Below the pieces are notes generated by a model, which had not been told where the DNA came from, did not search any database, and saw only the letters and a list, made by a program, of their open reading frames with translations. Position numbers and translations under genes: made by a program. From NCBI RefSeq assembly GCF_007859715.1, contig NZ_SJPG01000001.1:3560728-3624727 (forward strand): a DNA stretch of 64,000 bases, written 5' to 3'. Source of the DNA: Rubinisphaera italica (lineage in GTDB: Bacteria > Planctomycetota > Planctomycetia > Planctomycetales > Planctomycetaceae). Each line of letters opens with the position of its first letter. Position 1 is the stretch's first letter. Below, piece after piece: positions 35,273-44,245 of the stretch.

Positions 35273-35967
35273 AGTCCTGGTTAAGTGAAAGTGTATGATT
35301 GGGTCTGGGTCAGTGATGAACGCAAGTCTTATGGAAGACGGGGTTCAATCCCTCACATCGAGTTTTCAGGGCAGGCTCGCATCGATGATCAGGGTGAAAT
35401 CTCACAGCCGCGTCCTTGCGACTGCTGACTTCGAAATATCGTTCGTTGGGCAAACGATGAGATGGGTCAGTGAAATGAATGTCGGGTGAAACTCGCTGTC
35501 GTCCTGACTGCTTGCCGTCACCTGACGAGGCGGGTTTTAATGCAAGAATCCCCGGACGGTCAAGAGTTTCCCAGAAACGTTCTGAGCTTGAAAGAATTAC
35601 ATCAAGTTCGGGGGCAGAACGTCTTCTAACATCTGAAAACCACTTATTTTTAAGGTTTTTCGAGCAAATTGAAAAAACGACTCAAGTTAGGCGACTGCAA
35701 GTGAAAGTAGGGTGGGCTAGCGAAGCGTATCCCAATAAATCGGAAAAATCACTGAGAACAATTATATTCCGAATCGTTTGGTTATGAGTTTCAATAACCT
35801 AACCGACATTGAGTGACTTCTTGAATACATTTAAGGCGAGCCGAGTCAGTCATGACTCGGGTAGGTCCAATTAATCAGCGACTTTCCTCTGTTCAAAATA
35901 TCTCACAGGGATCATGAAAATACCCGAGTCATGACTGACTCGGCTCGCCTGATCAAAAAAAAATTCC
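35273..35967. other. Intergenic with a 117-bp inverted-repeat element
   Basis: About 695 bases upstream of the YTV-like gene and downstream of the CNNM gene. The main content is the inverted-repeat element at 35834-35950. A plus-strand frame of 102 codons (35479-35787) has biased but unfamiliar composition and is not called. No tRNA fits, although GGGGTTCAATCCC at 35340 resembles a T-loop by chance. Confidence 0.5.
35834..35950. repeat. 117-bp element with perfect 29-bp inverted repeats
   Basis: The first arm starts AGGCGAGCCGAGTCAGTCAT (35834) and the second ends ATGACTGACTCGGCTCGCCT (35950). The match is perfect over 29 bases (35834-35862 and 35922-35950) around a 59-base spacer. Each arm contains an 8-bp hairpin CCGAGTCA/TGACTCGG. 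No coding sequence lies inside. The same core occurs degenerate at 4570-4612. Confidence 0.85.
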
Positions 35968-36963
35968 CTACAGCACTGTTGCAGTCACCGACATTCCACC
36001 CTGATACAACGTTTCCGACAGTGCCTGACGGTAAATGATGCCGATCAGTTTCCCTTTATTGTAGACGGCTCCCAGATCCTGTTCGCTTTCCTGCAAAATC
36101 AGCAAGGCTTCCAGACGCGAGGCATCCGAGTCGATTCGAGGCAACTCGTGTTGAATTTCCTGAAGGGGTGCCCGAGAGAGCAGCAGATCACTGACACGAA
36201 AGTAGACTGGCAATGGCCCATTCCCAGTTTCTGTCACAACGGGAGCATAGACCTGGCCATACGCTTTGGCATGTTCCATCAAATTCGACTGAGAGAGTTC
36301 TCCATCGAAACTGAAAGCCACGCTTTTCGGAACGATGAGAGCCTGAATCGATTTGCTGGCGTTGACGAAAATCCCTTGCATCAGATTGTGCTGCACGTCG
36401 GTCACAATCCCTTCATCACGTCCCTGTCCAATCACGCTGGCCAAAGGACGACGTCCCAGTATTCGCAGCATCGGCTGCAGTTCGGTTCCACCAAACTTTT
36501 GAAACAACTTTGTGAGGATCATCAAAGGCCAACTCATCGGCAGTAAAATAAAATGAACCACTTCAAAGAAACGAAAGTAGCGTTTGAGCATCATTAGCGG
36601 TGACCGATAATGCAAAGTCTTCGGCAGCAATTCCCCAAAGATAAATATCACCGGTGAAAGTAACACCGTCACTCCGACTTCCATCGCCTCGGAAAGACTT
36701 CCCAACGCTCGAATTGCTCCATACCCAATTGCGCAGGTCGTTACATAATTGGCCAGATTATTGCCAATCAGAATTGTTGCCACAAAACGAGAGGGATCGC
36801 TGACATATCCGAAGATGCGTTTTGAAAGCTTGTCTCCAGTTTGTGCATCTATATTGAGCCGGAGTTTACTCGCCCGATAAAAGGCGGTCTCGATCCCACT
36901 GAAAAATGCAGAAAGTCGAATCCCCACCAGAAACAGCAACAGAATACCTATCCAGACAATCAT
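35968..36963 (-). CDS. CNNM/CBS-pair membrane protein (HlyC/CorC-related)
   Basis: A 331-residue protein with four hydrophobic segments of the CNNM domain (residues 1-160), including FFSGIETAFYRASKLRLNID and LLSPVIFIFGELLPKTLHYR, the family's glutamate-containing motif GELLPK. A short helical region follows, then a C-terminal part that has the position of a CBS pair but is shortened and poorly conserved (VPKSVAFSFDGELSQSNLME). CNNM proteins export or regulate Mg2+ or other divalent cations. No CorC_HlyC domain is present. It begins inside the stop of the next gene (four-base overlap), so the two probably work together. Confidence 0.85.
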   Translation of the reverse strand: MIVWIGILLLFLVGIRLSAFFSGIETAFYRASKLRLNIDAQTGDKLSKRIFGYVSDPSRFVATILIGNNLANYVTTCAIGYGAIRALGSLSEAMEVGVTVLLSPVIFIFGELLPKTLHYRSPLMMLKRYFRFFEVVHFILLPMSWPLMILTKLFQKFGGTELQPMLRILGRRPLASVIGQGRDEGIVTDVQHNLMQGIFVNASKSIQALIVPKSVAFSFDGELSQSNLMEHAKAYGQVYAPVVTETGNGPLPVYFRVSDLLLSRAPLQEIQHELPRIDSDASRLEALLILQESEQDLGAVYNKGKLIGIIYRQALSETLYQGGMSVTATVL

Positions 36964-38261
36964 TCAGAGCCCTCCGTATTCTGAAGGAAACTGTTATCAC
37001 CTGGTTCCAGTAGAACACGCACACGCCCTGGAGCGGTCACATCAATGACGCGAAGCTTCCAGCCCTGCCAGAGCATTTCATCGCCCACTTCCGGAAACCG
37101 TCGTAAGTTCTGATGCAGCAAACCTGCAACGGTTACACTCGGTTCCTGATCGGAATCGAAATCAATGCCTAAATGCGATGCAAGATAACGAAGCGTTGTC
37201 AGCCCATCGAGATGGAACGTGTGATCGCCAATTTTCAGCATCGCCTCCCGCTTCAAAATCCGTCGGGCTCGACTTGGGGATGTTGAGAGAATCGTGTCCA
37301 GTAAATCTTGTTGAGTAAGTAAACCAATGGTTTGGCCATATTCATCGACCACAACTGCAACATGACACAACTTTGCACGGATCAGGCTCAAAGTCCGAGC
37401 TGCGTCCGCACACCAGGGGACATACACAACGGTTTCACGAAATGATTTTAGACCTTTGGATTCGGAGTATATGGTCCCATGCATCCAGAATACGCCTTGC
37501 ACTTGATCGGTACCCGATTCAACAATCGCGGCAAAGCCTCCTGGCGGAGTGGAATGACCAAAGTCCTGCCAGATCGCCTCTTCATTAACTGTCAAATACG
37601 TTCCCCGCGGCCGCATGATTTCTTCGACCGCGATTTCTGACAGGTCTAAAATGTGATGCAAAATAATCCGCTCATTGGCGATCATCTCACTGGATTGCGA
37701 AGAAAGATCCACCGCTTTTTCAAGATCCTCGGCATCGATAATGGTTTCTTCCTGGAGTTTCGGCCAGAAACCCCGCGTCAAACCTCTTGTGATGACCGCC
37801 AAAATCGGGAGAACACGATCGAGCATGCGAACCGAAATAGATAACGGCCATACCACCAGACGAGAAATGGCTCCAGGAATCACAACGGAAAGGCTTTTGG
37901 GAAGGACTTCGCCAAATAGAATGATCGAAACAACTCCAAAAATGCTCAGCAACCAGCCTACACTATCGTAGCCATTGATGAGCAATCTGCGAGAGACCAC
38001 CACACTCACAGCAAAGTAGGAAAGATTGATCACCAGATTCCAGAACAATATCGCGGTCAACAGTCGCGAAGGATCGATCAGCAGTTGGACGATTTGCTTT
38101 TCACCCGGTTTACCATTCCGAAAGCCTTGCAGGTCATCGCGAGTCAGCGAAAAAACAGCCGTTTCACTGCCTGAGAAAAAAGCCGAAGCGACCGTAAGTG
38201 CAATCATAATACTGACACCGGGAAGCCAGAGTGTCAGAGATTTCAGAATTTCTTCAGCCAT
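36960..38261 (-). CDS. CNNM/CBS/CorC transporter-associated membrane protein
   Basis: A 433-residue protein of the same family as its downstream neighbour but complete: CNNM domain (FFSGSETAVFSLTRDDLQGF; FGEVLPKSLSVVIPGAISRL), a CBS pair (EEIMRPRGTYLTVNEEAIWQ ... VVVDEYGQTIGLLTQQDLLD) and a C-terminal CorC_HlyC-type domain (FHLDGLTTLRYLASHLGIDF). The VDEYGxxxGLLTxxDLLD motif marks the second CBS domain. The likely role is divalent cation (Mg2+/Co2+) transport or resistance. The stop overlaps the start of the 331-residue paralogue by four bases, indicating coupled translation. Confidence 0.88.
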   Translation of the reverse strand: MAEEILKSLTLWLPGVSIMIALTVASAFFSGSETAVFSLTRDDLQGFRNGKPGEKQIVQLLIDPSRLLTAILFWNLVINLSYFAVSVVVSRRLLINGYDSVGWLLSIFGVVSIILFGEVLPKSLSVVIPGAISRLVVWPLSISVRMLDRVLPILAVITRGLTRGFWPKLQEETIIDAEDLEKAVDLSSQSSEMIANERIILHHILDLSEIAVEEIMRPRGTYLTVNEEAIWQDFGHSTPPGGFAAIVESGTDQVQGVFWMHGTIYSESKGLKSFRETVVYVPWCADAARTLSLIRAKLCHVAVVVDEYGQTIGLLTQQDLLDTILSTSPSRARRILKREAMLKIGDHTFHLDGLTTLRYLASHLGIDFDSDQEPSVTVAGLLHQNLRRFPEVGDEMLWQGWKLRVIDVTAPGRVRVLLEPGDNSFLQNTEGSE

Positions 38262-38443
38262 GAATACTTTGAACGTGGGAGTAACTTCTCAGGAATAGAA
38301 TCAACCTGAAGAATGATACGATACGTTCAATATTATTTCGACAATCAGCGGGATTCTGTCTGATGAATTCGAGAAAGAGTTCGAATCTTGCAGTTCCAAC
38401 AGTTGTAATGTGCGACCAGTCGCCCCCAAGTAACGGTCTTGAT

Positions 38444-40801
38444 TTACAAATCGACGCGCATCCAGTACAGCCTGTTGCGATCTCCGGTGAAGTCCAAGTG
38501 TTGCAACATCGTTTCGCCGTTTGGTTCCGGGAAATCGTTGAATTGAGTTCGGCCTTTCCAGCGGATTTTGACACGATCTGTAAAATCGACCAACTCCGGC
38601 GTCAGCCAGAGTGTGACGCGATTAGCTGCCACTTTCACGTAGATATTATTACCGGGCGTGATTGTCGCTTCGACAGGCAGGGCCGTCGCCGGAATGAGAC
38701 GGCCTCCTGGACTGACTCGAGGATTGAGGGTTGCTTCGGGTAGCCCGGAAAATTCGAACCAGTCGAAGCGGTTATCGCCAGATCGCATCGTGACTCGCTC
38801 AAATTCCAGCGGTGGCAATTCGCGAATATGCAGCTTCATCCAGTCGAGAATCCGGGGAAGTTCATCCCGATAATCTTCCCCGCCACGCTGTTTATACTGT
38901 GTCAGGACGACATCCTGACCATACTTCATCATGCGTGTCCACTCGCTGGAATTGGCGTTGTAGAGATCGCCATCGAGTTCGCCGACTACAAAATAGGTAG
39001 GCAGGGCATCGCAGTTTTTCCAATAATGATGCGCGTATTCGTTGAACCGGCCGCCAATCGAAATCAAGCCTGCAAATTCGGAAGGATGAGACATGCCGAC
39101 ATCCAGAGCCGCGCTGGCTCCCGTACCATGCCCCGCCAGAAATACATGGTCGCTATCAATTGCCAGCCGCTTGCGGGCATCGCGTAAAATATCGAGTACG
39201 ATTTCGTGCACAGCCGAGGAACCCGAAATATCTTCGGCTGGCCATTCCGGTGAAATAACAATGTAACCATTCCGATGAGCAGGCCCGCCCAAAGACGAAC
39301 CACCCCACCAGGCAACCTCCGCTTGAGCAGGAACTCCCGCAGATGGCAAAGCCAGAACCAGCGGATAAGACCGATCCGCAGAGTACCCGAGTGGCAGCAA
39401 CACCTGATAGCGATAGGAATTGCCAACATTCATCGTATTCAATGTGAAGGGCACACCAACTTGTGAGGCAGGAGTTTCGTAAGCTGGTCCCATATTCTGC
39501 ACGATTGCTGCGAGAATATCGGGACCGATCCCTTCAAGCTGGGAAATAGAATGATAGATTTCCTGCTTGCGAATGGGATTTGTCACTTGCAGATAAGAAC
39601 GGACCAAATCGCGGGCATCCCAGTAACTGATGGCGGTGTCAGCATCGGTTTCCGCTAATGCAGGACCTACGACCCAACCGGAGTAAGCCAGAGCCAGTTT
39701 TTGCTCTGCCGACAAGAATTGGTCGTCCAGGTTCTGGGTAAACGGTGTCAGCTTTTCTAGATTATGCCGAGTGAGACGTTTGTCGATGACCGAACGCATA
39801 TCCTGAAAGCGGACTAATTGTTCCGGGCTTTTGACTTCAACCTGCAATCGCGATAACTCCGCACGAATCCGGTCCATCTGTTCGTATGCAGCTTCATGCT
39901 CGTTAATGATGCGATCGACTTCTTGCAAAGTTGCTTGGTTGATGTCCTTTCGCGGGAACTGATGAGCTTTCTCATAAACGAGTTCATATTGCCCTGCTGC
40001 GAGTCGAGTTTTGAATTCGTTTAAAAACTCCAACGCCTGGAGCTGTCGGATCAGCAGGCGGAGTTCATGGATACGATTCGCAAAATCTGGGAATTCTCCT
40101 TCTTTTTCAATGCGATCCAATTCCTGCTGAGCCTGCATCAGCATGTCGGCATCAATGAAAAATCGAACGATTGCCAATCGATCATTCGGATTTTTCTCAT
40201 TGATGGCCATTGAGAGCGTGGATCGCAGGACATCAGGTGGAATATTCTGCGTGGTCACTGCGTATTCCCAGTTCTCTTTGAGGGCTTTGAGTCTGACATA
40301 ATCAGGACGCAACAGGGAAATCGACTGCACGACATTCAATTCTCCCCGAGGTGTATTCAATGCGATGATTCGACGACCGAAATCCGAAAATGGTTGAATG
40401 ACGCGATAACCGCCGACAGATCCGAAAGTCATCGTACGCGAACCTGGTGGAATTGTGATATTAAACTCTTCGACATTCGGCGAGCCGAGTTGAATTTCCT
40501 GCACCTGAGCCTGCGGCAGGTAAGTAATTCGGGGACCATCTTCAAATTTCGTGAATGGATAACTGGTAATCGGTCCCGAACTTCCGCGACGAATCAGATC
40601 CAGAGTCAGCCCCTGAACAGGTTCTGGCTTGCCTTCAAACTCAATCTTGAACCCACTCCGCATTATTGCCTCCCCAGCCGTAAGCGGAGAGACAAACAGC
40701 AGAACCAGCATTGCTGTGAGCAACTGAGGCCACATCCCCGAGTTCAAATTGCGTATTTTGAATGAAATGGTGAACACCTTACGCGCCAGTAGGAAACTCA
40801 T
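38444..40801 (-). CDS. Secreted alpha/beta-hydrolase-like protein, nucleophile apparently lost
   Basis: A 785-residue protein. The N terminus has a signal peptide (MWPQLLTAMLVLLFVSPLTA from an internal ATG at 40735; with the ATG at 40801 the n-region is longer and basic). About 400 residues of unrecognised beta and then helical coiled-coil sequence (ADMLMQAQQELDRIEKEGEF) are followed by an esterase-like alpha/beta domain at about 470-680. In the nucleophile elbow the sequence is FLAGHGTGASAALDVG, so G-x-S-x-G reads G-H-G-T-G with no Ser. The C-terminal 90 residues are beta-rich. The domain may be a non-catalytic binding module. Start uncertain. Confidence 0.75.
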   Translation of the reverse strand: MSFLLARKVFTISFKIRNLNSGMWPQLLTAMLVLLFVSPLTAGEAIMRSGFKIEFEGKPEPVQGLTLDLIRRGSSGPITSYPFTKFEDGPRITYLPQAQVQEIQLGSPNVEEFNITIPPGSRTMTFGSVGGYRVIQPFSDFGRRIIALNTPRGELNVVQSISLLRPDYVRLKALKENWEYAVTTQNIPPDVLRSTLSMAINEKNPNDRLAIVRFFIDADMLMQAQQELDRIEKEGEFPDFANRIHELRLLIRQLQALEFLNEFKTRLAAGQYELVYEKAHQFPRKDINQATLQEVDRIINEHEAAYEQMDRIRAELSRLQVEVKSPEQLVRFQDMRSVIDKRLTRHNLEKLTPFTQNLDDQFLSAEQKLALAYSGWVVGPALAETDADTAISYWDARDLVRSYLQVTNPIRKQEIYHSISQLEGIGPDILAAIVQNMGPAYETPASQVGVPFTLNTMNVGNSYRYQVLLPLGYSADRSYPLVLALPSAGVPAQAEVAWWGGSSLGGPAHRNGYIVISPEWPAEDISGSSAVHEIVLDILRDARKRLAIDSDHVFLAGHGTGASAALDVGMSHPSEFAGLISIGGRFNEYAHHYWKNCDALPTYFVVGELDGDLYNANSSEWTRMMKYGQDVVLTQYKQRGGEDYRDELPRILDWMKLHIRELPPLEFERVTMRSGDNRFDWFEFSGLPEATLNPRVSPGGRLIPATALPVEATITPGNNIYVKVAANRVTLWLTPELVDFTDRVKIRWKGRTQFNDFPEPNGETMLQHLDFTGDRNRLYWMRVDL

Positions 40802-41101
40802 TTATCATAAGAATCGGCAATTTTAACATAGCCCCGACACTCCCCGAAGCATTTTTTAGGCGGGAATTAGAGATCATTGGAAATTACTGAGATTTGGACT
40901 TTTTGAGTCATAAGTGAAAGTGAGCTGGCTTGAATCATTGCCCCTTACTTTTTTGTCACAGCGAAGACGTTCAAACTCTGCCCGCTTGCAGTGCATAGAT
41001 GGTTACGATAATGTGTTTCAAACGCTGTAAAGACATCATTTTCATCAGAAAATCAGACGACAGCTCGCATTTATTACGCAACTTATGAGTAAGGGGAACT
41101 A
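40802..41101. other. Intergenic upstream of isocitrate dehydrogenase
   Basis: Three hundred bases between divergent genes. It ends in a good ribosome site, AAGGGG at 41091-41096, five bases before the ATG at 41102. I saw no hairpin repeat or known riboswitch and no convincing promoter pair. Confidence 0.4.
41091..41096 (+). promoter_or_regulatory. Shine-Dalgarno of isocitrate dehydrogenase
   Basis: AAGGGG with a 5-base gap to the ATG at 41102. It is one of the few clear Shine-Dalgarno sites in this window, consistent with strong expression. Confidence 0.7.
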
Positions 41102-42280
41102 ATGTATAAAGTCACTTTGATTCCAGGGGATGGAGTTGGCCCGGAAATCGCTGAAGCCACCCGTAAAGTGATTGATGCGACTGGCGTAAAAATTGAGTGG
41201 GATCATCAGGAATGTGGTATCGAAGTCATCGAAGCAGAAGGTAGTGTGCCCGATCGAGTGATGGATTCAATCCGTTCCAATAAAATCGCACTGAAAGCTC
41301 CAATCACAACCCCCATCGGAAAAGGTTTCCGCAGTGTTAACGTCTTCCTGCGACAAGAGTTAGGCCTGTTTGCCTGTGTGCGTCCCTGCAAAAGCTATCC
41401 CGGAATGCTCTCTCGCTATTCGGATGCGAATGTCGATCTCGTTCTGATCCGAGAAAACTCAGAAGACCTGTATGCAGGCGTTGAATTCCAGGCTGGTGAA
41501 GAAAAAACGGCTCAGTTGATCAAAACAATCAACGAATTCGCGACTGGCAAGAAGATCAATACATCAACGAGCACAACGGGAATCAGCATCAAGCCGATCA
41601 GCCGGGAAGGTTCTCGAGAAATTGCCAACTTTGCCTTCGATTATGCGATTCGTACCAAGCGAAAATCCATTTCATCGGTTTGCAAAGCAAACATCATGAA
41701 ATATACGGATGGCCTGTGGTACGATGTTTCCCGCGAAGTCGCTTTGGCTTATGGAGCAAAGTTTGAATGGGAAGAACTCGCCAATGGCGTGCAGCCTTCT
41801 CCCGAACTGGTTGGAAATGTTAAAGATGGCAGCAGCCTGACTTACACAGAACGTCTCATCGACAACATGTGCATGCAGCTGGTGCTCAAGCCAGAACTTT
41901 ATGATGTCATTCTGACTCAAAACCTGTATGGCGATATTTTGAGCGACCTGTGTGCAGGACTCGTCGGCGGATTGGGAGTCGCTCCTGGTGCAAACGTCGG
42001 CCCTGATGCAGCGATCTTCGAAGCGACTCACGGCTCTGCTCCGAAATATGCGGGTCAGAACAAAGTGAATCCAACCGCTTTGATTCTCTCCGGCAAACTG
42101 ATGCTCGAATATCTGGGCGAACTGGAAGCTGCTCAGAAACTGGATCGTGCTATCGGAGCCATCATCGCTGAAGGCAAAGATGTCACTTACGACCTGAAGA
42201 AAGATCGCAACGACCCAACGGCCGTCGGAACCCAGGAAATGGCAGAAGCCATCTGTAAGAAGATGCAGGAAATGGGCTAA
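41102..42280 (+). CDS. icd: Isocitrate/isopropylmalate-family dehydrogenase, probably isocitrate dehydrogenase
   Basis: A 392-residue beta-decarboxylating dehydrogenase. Diagnostic segments are [11 protein letters not shown] near the start, the substrate-binding [30 protein letters not shown], the catalytic Asp region [20 protein letters not shown] and [17 protein letters not shown]. The APKYAG form, rather than APDIAG, favours isocitrate over isopropylmalate as substrate. The K-Y pair there plus the later VTYD resemble the NADP-type residues of E. coli Icd, but the Arg four residues after the Tyr is Lys, so cofactor choice is uncertain. A strong SD precedes it and a terminator follows. It is a single-gene unit. 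Confidence 0.9.
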   Translation: MYKVTLIPGDGVGPEIAEATRKVIDATGVKIEWDHQECGIEVIEAEGSVPDRVMDSIRSNKIALKAPITTPIGKGFRSVNVFLRQELGLFACVRPCKSYPGMLSRYSDANVDLVLIRENSEDLYAGVEFQAGEEKTAQLIKTINEFATGKKINTSTSTTGISIKPISREGSREIANFAFDYAIRTKRKSISSVCKANIMKYTDGLWYDVSREVALAYGAKFEWEELANGVQPSPELVGNVKDGSSLTYTERLIDNMCMQLVLKPELYDVILTQNLYGDILSDLCAGLVGGLGVAPGANVGPDAAIFEATHGSAPKYAGQNKVNPTALILSGKLMLEYLGELEAAQKLDRAIGAIIAEGKDVTYDLKKDRNDPTAVGTQEMAEAICKKMQEMG

Positions 42281-42305
42281 AGCGAATCGCGTCCAATGAA
42301 TTCAA

Positions 42306-42343
42306 AAGAGGCACGTCTTTCCGGAGACGTGCCTCTTTTTTAT
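42306..42343 (+). terminator. Rho-independent terminator of isocitrate dehydrogenase
   Basis: AAGAGGCACGTCT (42306-42318), loop TTCCGG, AGACGTGCCTCTT (42325-42337) followed by a T run. The stem is 13 bp with no mismatch. It lies 26 bases after the stop at 42280. Confidence 0.92.
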
Positions 42344-42384
42344 TGTTCATCAATAATTTTTGTGTCAATGACAAAATTCCAGTT

Positions 42385-42408
42385 CGCCCAAAAGATTCTT
42401 TCGGGGCG
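42385..42408. repeat. CGCCC hairpin related to 6131-6158
   Basis: CGCCCAAAAG (42385-42394), loop ATT, CTTTCGGGGCG (42398-42408). Stem imperfect by one bulge and one mismatch. Same core as the hairpin beyond the HD gene at 6136-6158. Confidence 0.5.
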
Positions 42409-42461
42409 GCAAAGTCGCAAGAAGCCAGTTAGAAAATAAACCCTTAAACTGCAGTCCTATT

Positions 42462-42498
42462 GTGGACTTCGTCCACCCAGATAGCGGAGCTATCTGGG
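42462..42498. repeat. Two adjoining hairpins
   Basis: GTGGAC TTC GTCCAC (42462-42476) followed directly by CCCAGATAGC (42476-42485), GGA, GCTATCTGGG (42489-42498). The second has a perfect 10-bp stem, then GCGACCCTTTTT, so a plus-strand terminator is possible. Confidence 0.55.
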
Positions 42499-42533
42499 CG
42501 ACCCTTTTTGCTTACTGAATAAAATTTGCAAAT

Positions 42534-42570
42534 AAAAAAAGGGCTGAAAGCTGATAAAAGCTTCCAACCC
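42534..42570 (-). terminator. Candidate minus-strand terminator without an assigned gene
   Basis: On the minus strand GGGTTGGAAGCT (complement of 42559-42570), loop TTTATC, AGCTTTCAGCCC, then T7 (complement of 42534-42540). The stem has 12 pairs with two G-U. It lies 213 bases after the terminator of the DUF1571 gene. Confidence 0.65.
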
Positions 42571-42628
42571 TTCGGATCGTTATGGAGTGTGAATGAGTAT
42601 GGTTTATTCGATCATGCACCAATACTGC

Positions 42629-42653
42629 CGAAGAGACGAAAGCCGTCTCTTCG
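42629..42653. repeat. Internal hairpin of the candidate small RNA region
   Basis: CGAAGAGACG (42629-42638), loop AAAGC, CGTCTCTTCG (42644-42653); a perfect 10-bp stem. It has no T tract on either strand and could be a structural hairpin of an RNA. Confidence 0.5.
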
Positions 42654-42782
42654 ATAACAACACAGTTCAATTTGTGTCTGGATGTAATACATGTCGAAAG
42701 CTAACTGCAGGTGAATGATACGTCTTGAGTAAATCATTGATGGTTGGAACCATTGCGATGCAGGTCTTATCGTCGTTCCTAT

Positions 42783-42819
42783 AAAAAAACACCCGAGTCA
42801 GCCGTAGCTGATTCGGGTG
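42783..42819 (-). terminator. Rho-independent terminator of the DUF1571 gene
   Basis: On the minus strand CACCCGAATCAGC (complement of 42807-42819), loop TACG, GCTGACTCGGGTG, followed by T7 (complement of 42783-42789). The stem has 13 positions with one mismatch or wobble. It lies 60 bases after the stop at 42879. Its core resembles the GAGTCAG palindrome family. Confidence 0.88.
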
Positions 42820-42878
42820 GATATGGTAAAGACCCTCCTGATCTTAAAAGTTAACATTCCTGTCAAATGAACTTTGCG

Positions 42879-43862
42879 TTAGCGGAATCGGTAGTCCGGG
42901 TTTTCCGTGTTCCAAGTTGCATCGGCCAGTTCGGTTTCAAATACGATATCGCTGAACTGATAGCAGGAAACCAGAGATTCCTGTTCGACATCGACCATAT
43001 TTTCGTTAGGCCAAGTGTACGATCGGCTGTAAACGGGCAAAGATAATTCTTTATCAATCAGAGTAATTGCTTTGCGAAATTCTGGTGACGATTCTTTGGA
43101 AACGTATTCCACGTAAACTTTGATACACGGACGATCGTTAAAGGTATGCCCTTCTTCGATAATACAATTTGGCGTCTTGGCAAGTTCCAGGTCGTGCATG
43201 CGGATTTTAATCAATTCGTTGGCCATTGTTTTGAGACCAGCTTGAGTCACCGGATGCTGAGATTCTGCCTTGGCTCGTTCTCCATGCGGGTCGAGTTTAA
43301 GAGTCGGCACGAACCGACCTTTTAGCCCACCCAGTTTCACAAGCATACGACCATCATTTTCATTCTCTGTGTAAAGTAATTCCCGGCCTCGATCGCCAGT
43401 CATCCATTTCATGTAAACGGAAAAGGGAGCATGTCGCAATTTGACTGCGATTTGCTGTTCGTCACGCAATTCTCCTTCGATGCGCTCCTGCCGATTAAAG
43501 ATGAAGGAATACTTGTCCACATTTTCGAGCCGCGCCACTCCTTGTTGAAGAATATCAATAGCCTGCTTGATAGCGATGACATTGGGATTAGCCGGAACAA
43601 CTTCTGCCGTCGAATTCAACTGGTCTTGAGGATTCGGAACTTTCTGAGTTTCGAGAACCTGGATGTCTGCACGATCAGGAGTTTCGATGATCGACTGAAC
43701 TTCCAATCTGGAGAGTCTGGTTATCTGTATCGGATCGTCTGCAATGGCAGAATCGAAACTGAAGTACAGGCAACTGAAAACACCGCCAGTCAGCATGGCC
43801 GCTACGAAGTTCCGTAGACTGTCAGATGCTTGTTTTTTAGATCTTTGAAGATCTCTCGTCAT
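42879..43862 (-). CDS. DUF1571 family secreted protein
   Basis: A protein of about 327 residues in the planctomycete DUF1571 family. The ATG at 43862 is preferred because AGGAAG stands 6-7 bases before it; the frame reaches 43889. After a basic head there is a signal-like hydrophobic stretch (NFVAAMLTGGVFSCLYFSFD). The family core starts at YSFIFNRQERIEGELRDEQQ and runs through KLRHAPFSVYMKWMTGDRGR, VKLGGLKGRFVPTLKLDPHG and PEFRKAITLIDKELSLPVYS. The domain resembles lipoprotein-carrier beta folds (LolA-like), which is inference. It ends with an intrinsic terminator, so it is likely a single-gene unit. Confidence 0.85.
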   Translation of the reverse strand: MTRDLQRSKKQASDSLRNFVAAMLTGGVFSCLYFSFDSAIADDPIQITRLSRLEVQSIIETPDRADIQVLETQKVPNPQDQLNSTAEVVPANPNVIAIKQAIDILQQGVARLENVDKYSFIFNRQERIEGELRDEQQIAVKLRHAPFSVYMKWMTGDRGRELLYTENENDGRMLVKLGGLKGRFVPTLKLDPHGERAKAESQHPVTQAGLKTMANELIKIRMHDLELAKTPNCIIEEGHTFNDRPCIKVYVEYVSKESSPEFRKAITLIDKELSLPVYSRSYTWPNENMVDVEQESLVSCYQFSDIVFETELADATWNTENPDYRFR

Positions 43863-44245
43863 GAGATGCTTCCTGTTATCTGCACGCAACGGGACTGCAT
43901 GAGCCGCCCTGTCTATTAATTGGGACTCTGTGTGAATAGTCAGGAGTCTGAGCCGATGAGTCGTCAGTGCCCGAACAATTCACAACAGGTGAAGTAATCA
44001 GTGACTGACTTGGGCTGCGTTATGGATACTTTCAGAAATGCCATTCTGAATCGCATCTTGCGGAATTGGCAACGATAAGTCATTCGTGATACTTTAAAAT
44101 TCGGCTGAGTGACTTCATCGCAATGACCAATTTTTTTGAAGAATTAATAACCGCATCAAGAGTTTCAACAGTTGCACGCTGTAAACTTTAAGCAATTTCT
44201 CCCGATCAAACAGTTTCAATAACCGAAACAATCAGAAGAAGCTTT
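43863..44245. other. Intergenic region, nothing recognised
   Basis: About 380 bases upstream of the DUF1571 gene and downstream of the YdjY gene, both on the minus strand. It must contain the DUF1571 promoter. No hairpin with a T tract, RNA gene or small gene was seen. Confidence 0.35.

Larger units (their letters stand above)
42344..42878. other. Hairpin-rich intergenic region, candidate small RNA
   Basis: About 535 bases between two convergent genes. It holds a hairpin (42385-42408), twin hairpins (42462-42498), a terminator-like structure (42534-42570, minus), an internal hairpin (42629-42653) and the terminator of the DUF1571 gene (42783-42819, minus). Only tiny frames exist between the two minus-strand terminators; the longest ATG-led one I noticed has 28 codons. 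See findings. Confidence 0.55.

Noticed and set aside
35335..35365. T-loop-like GGGGTTCAATCCC suggesting a tRNA
   Set aside because: No matching acceptor, D or anticodon stems are found around it.
35479..35787. A 102-codon plus-strand frame upstream of the CNNM gene end
   Set aside because: No signal, no domain and unusual codon use; it is inside a gap dominated by repeat DNA.
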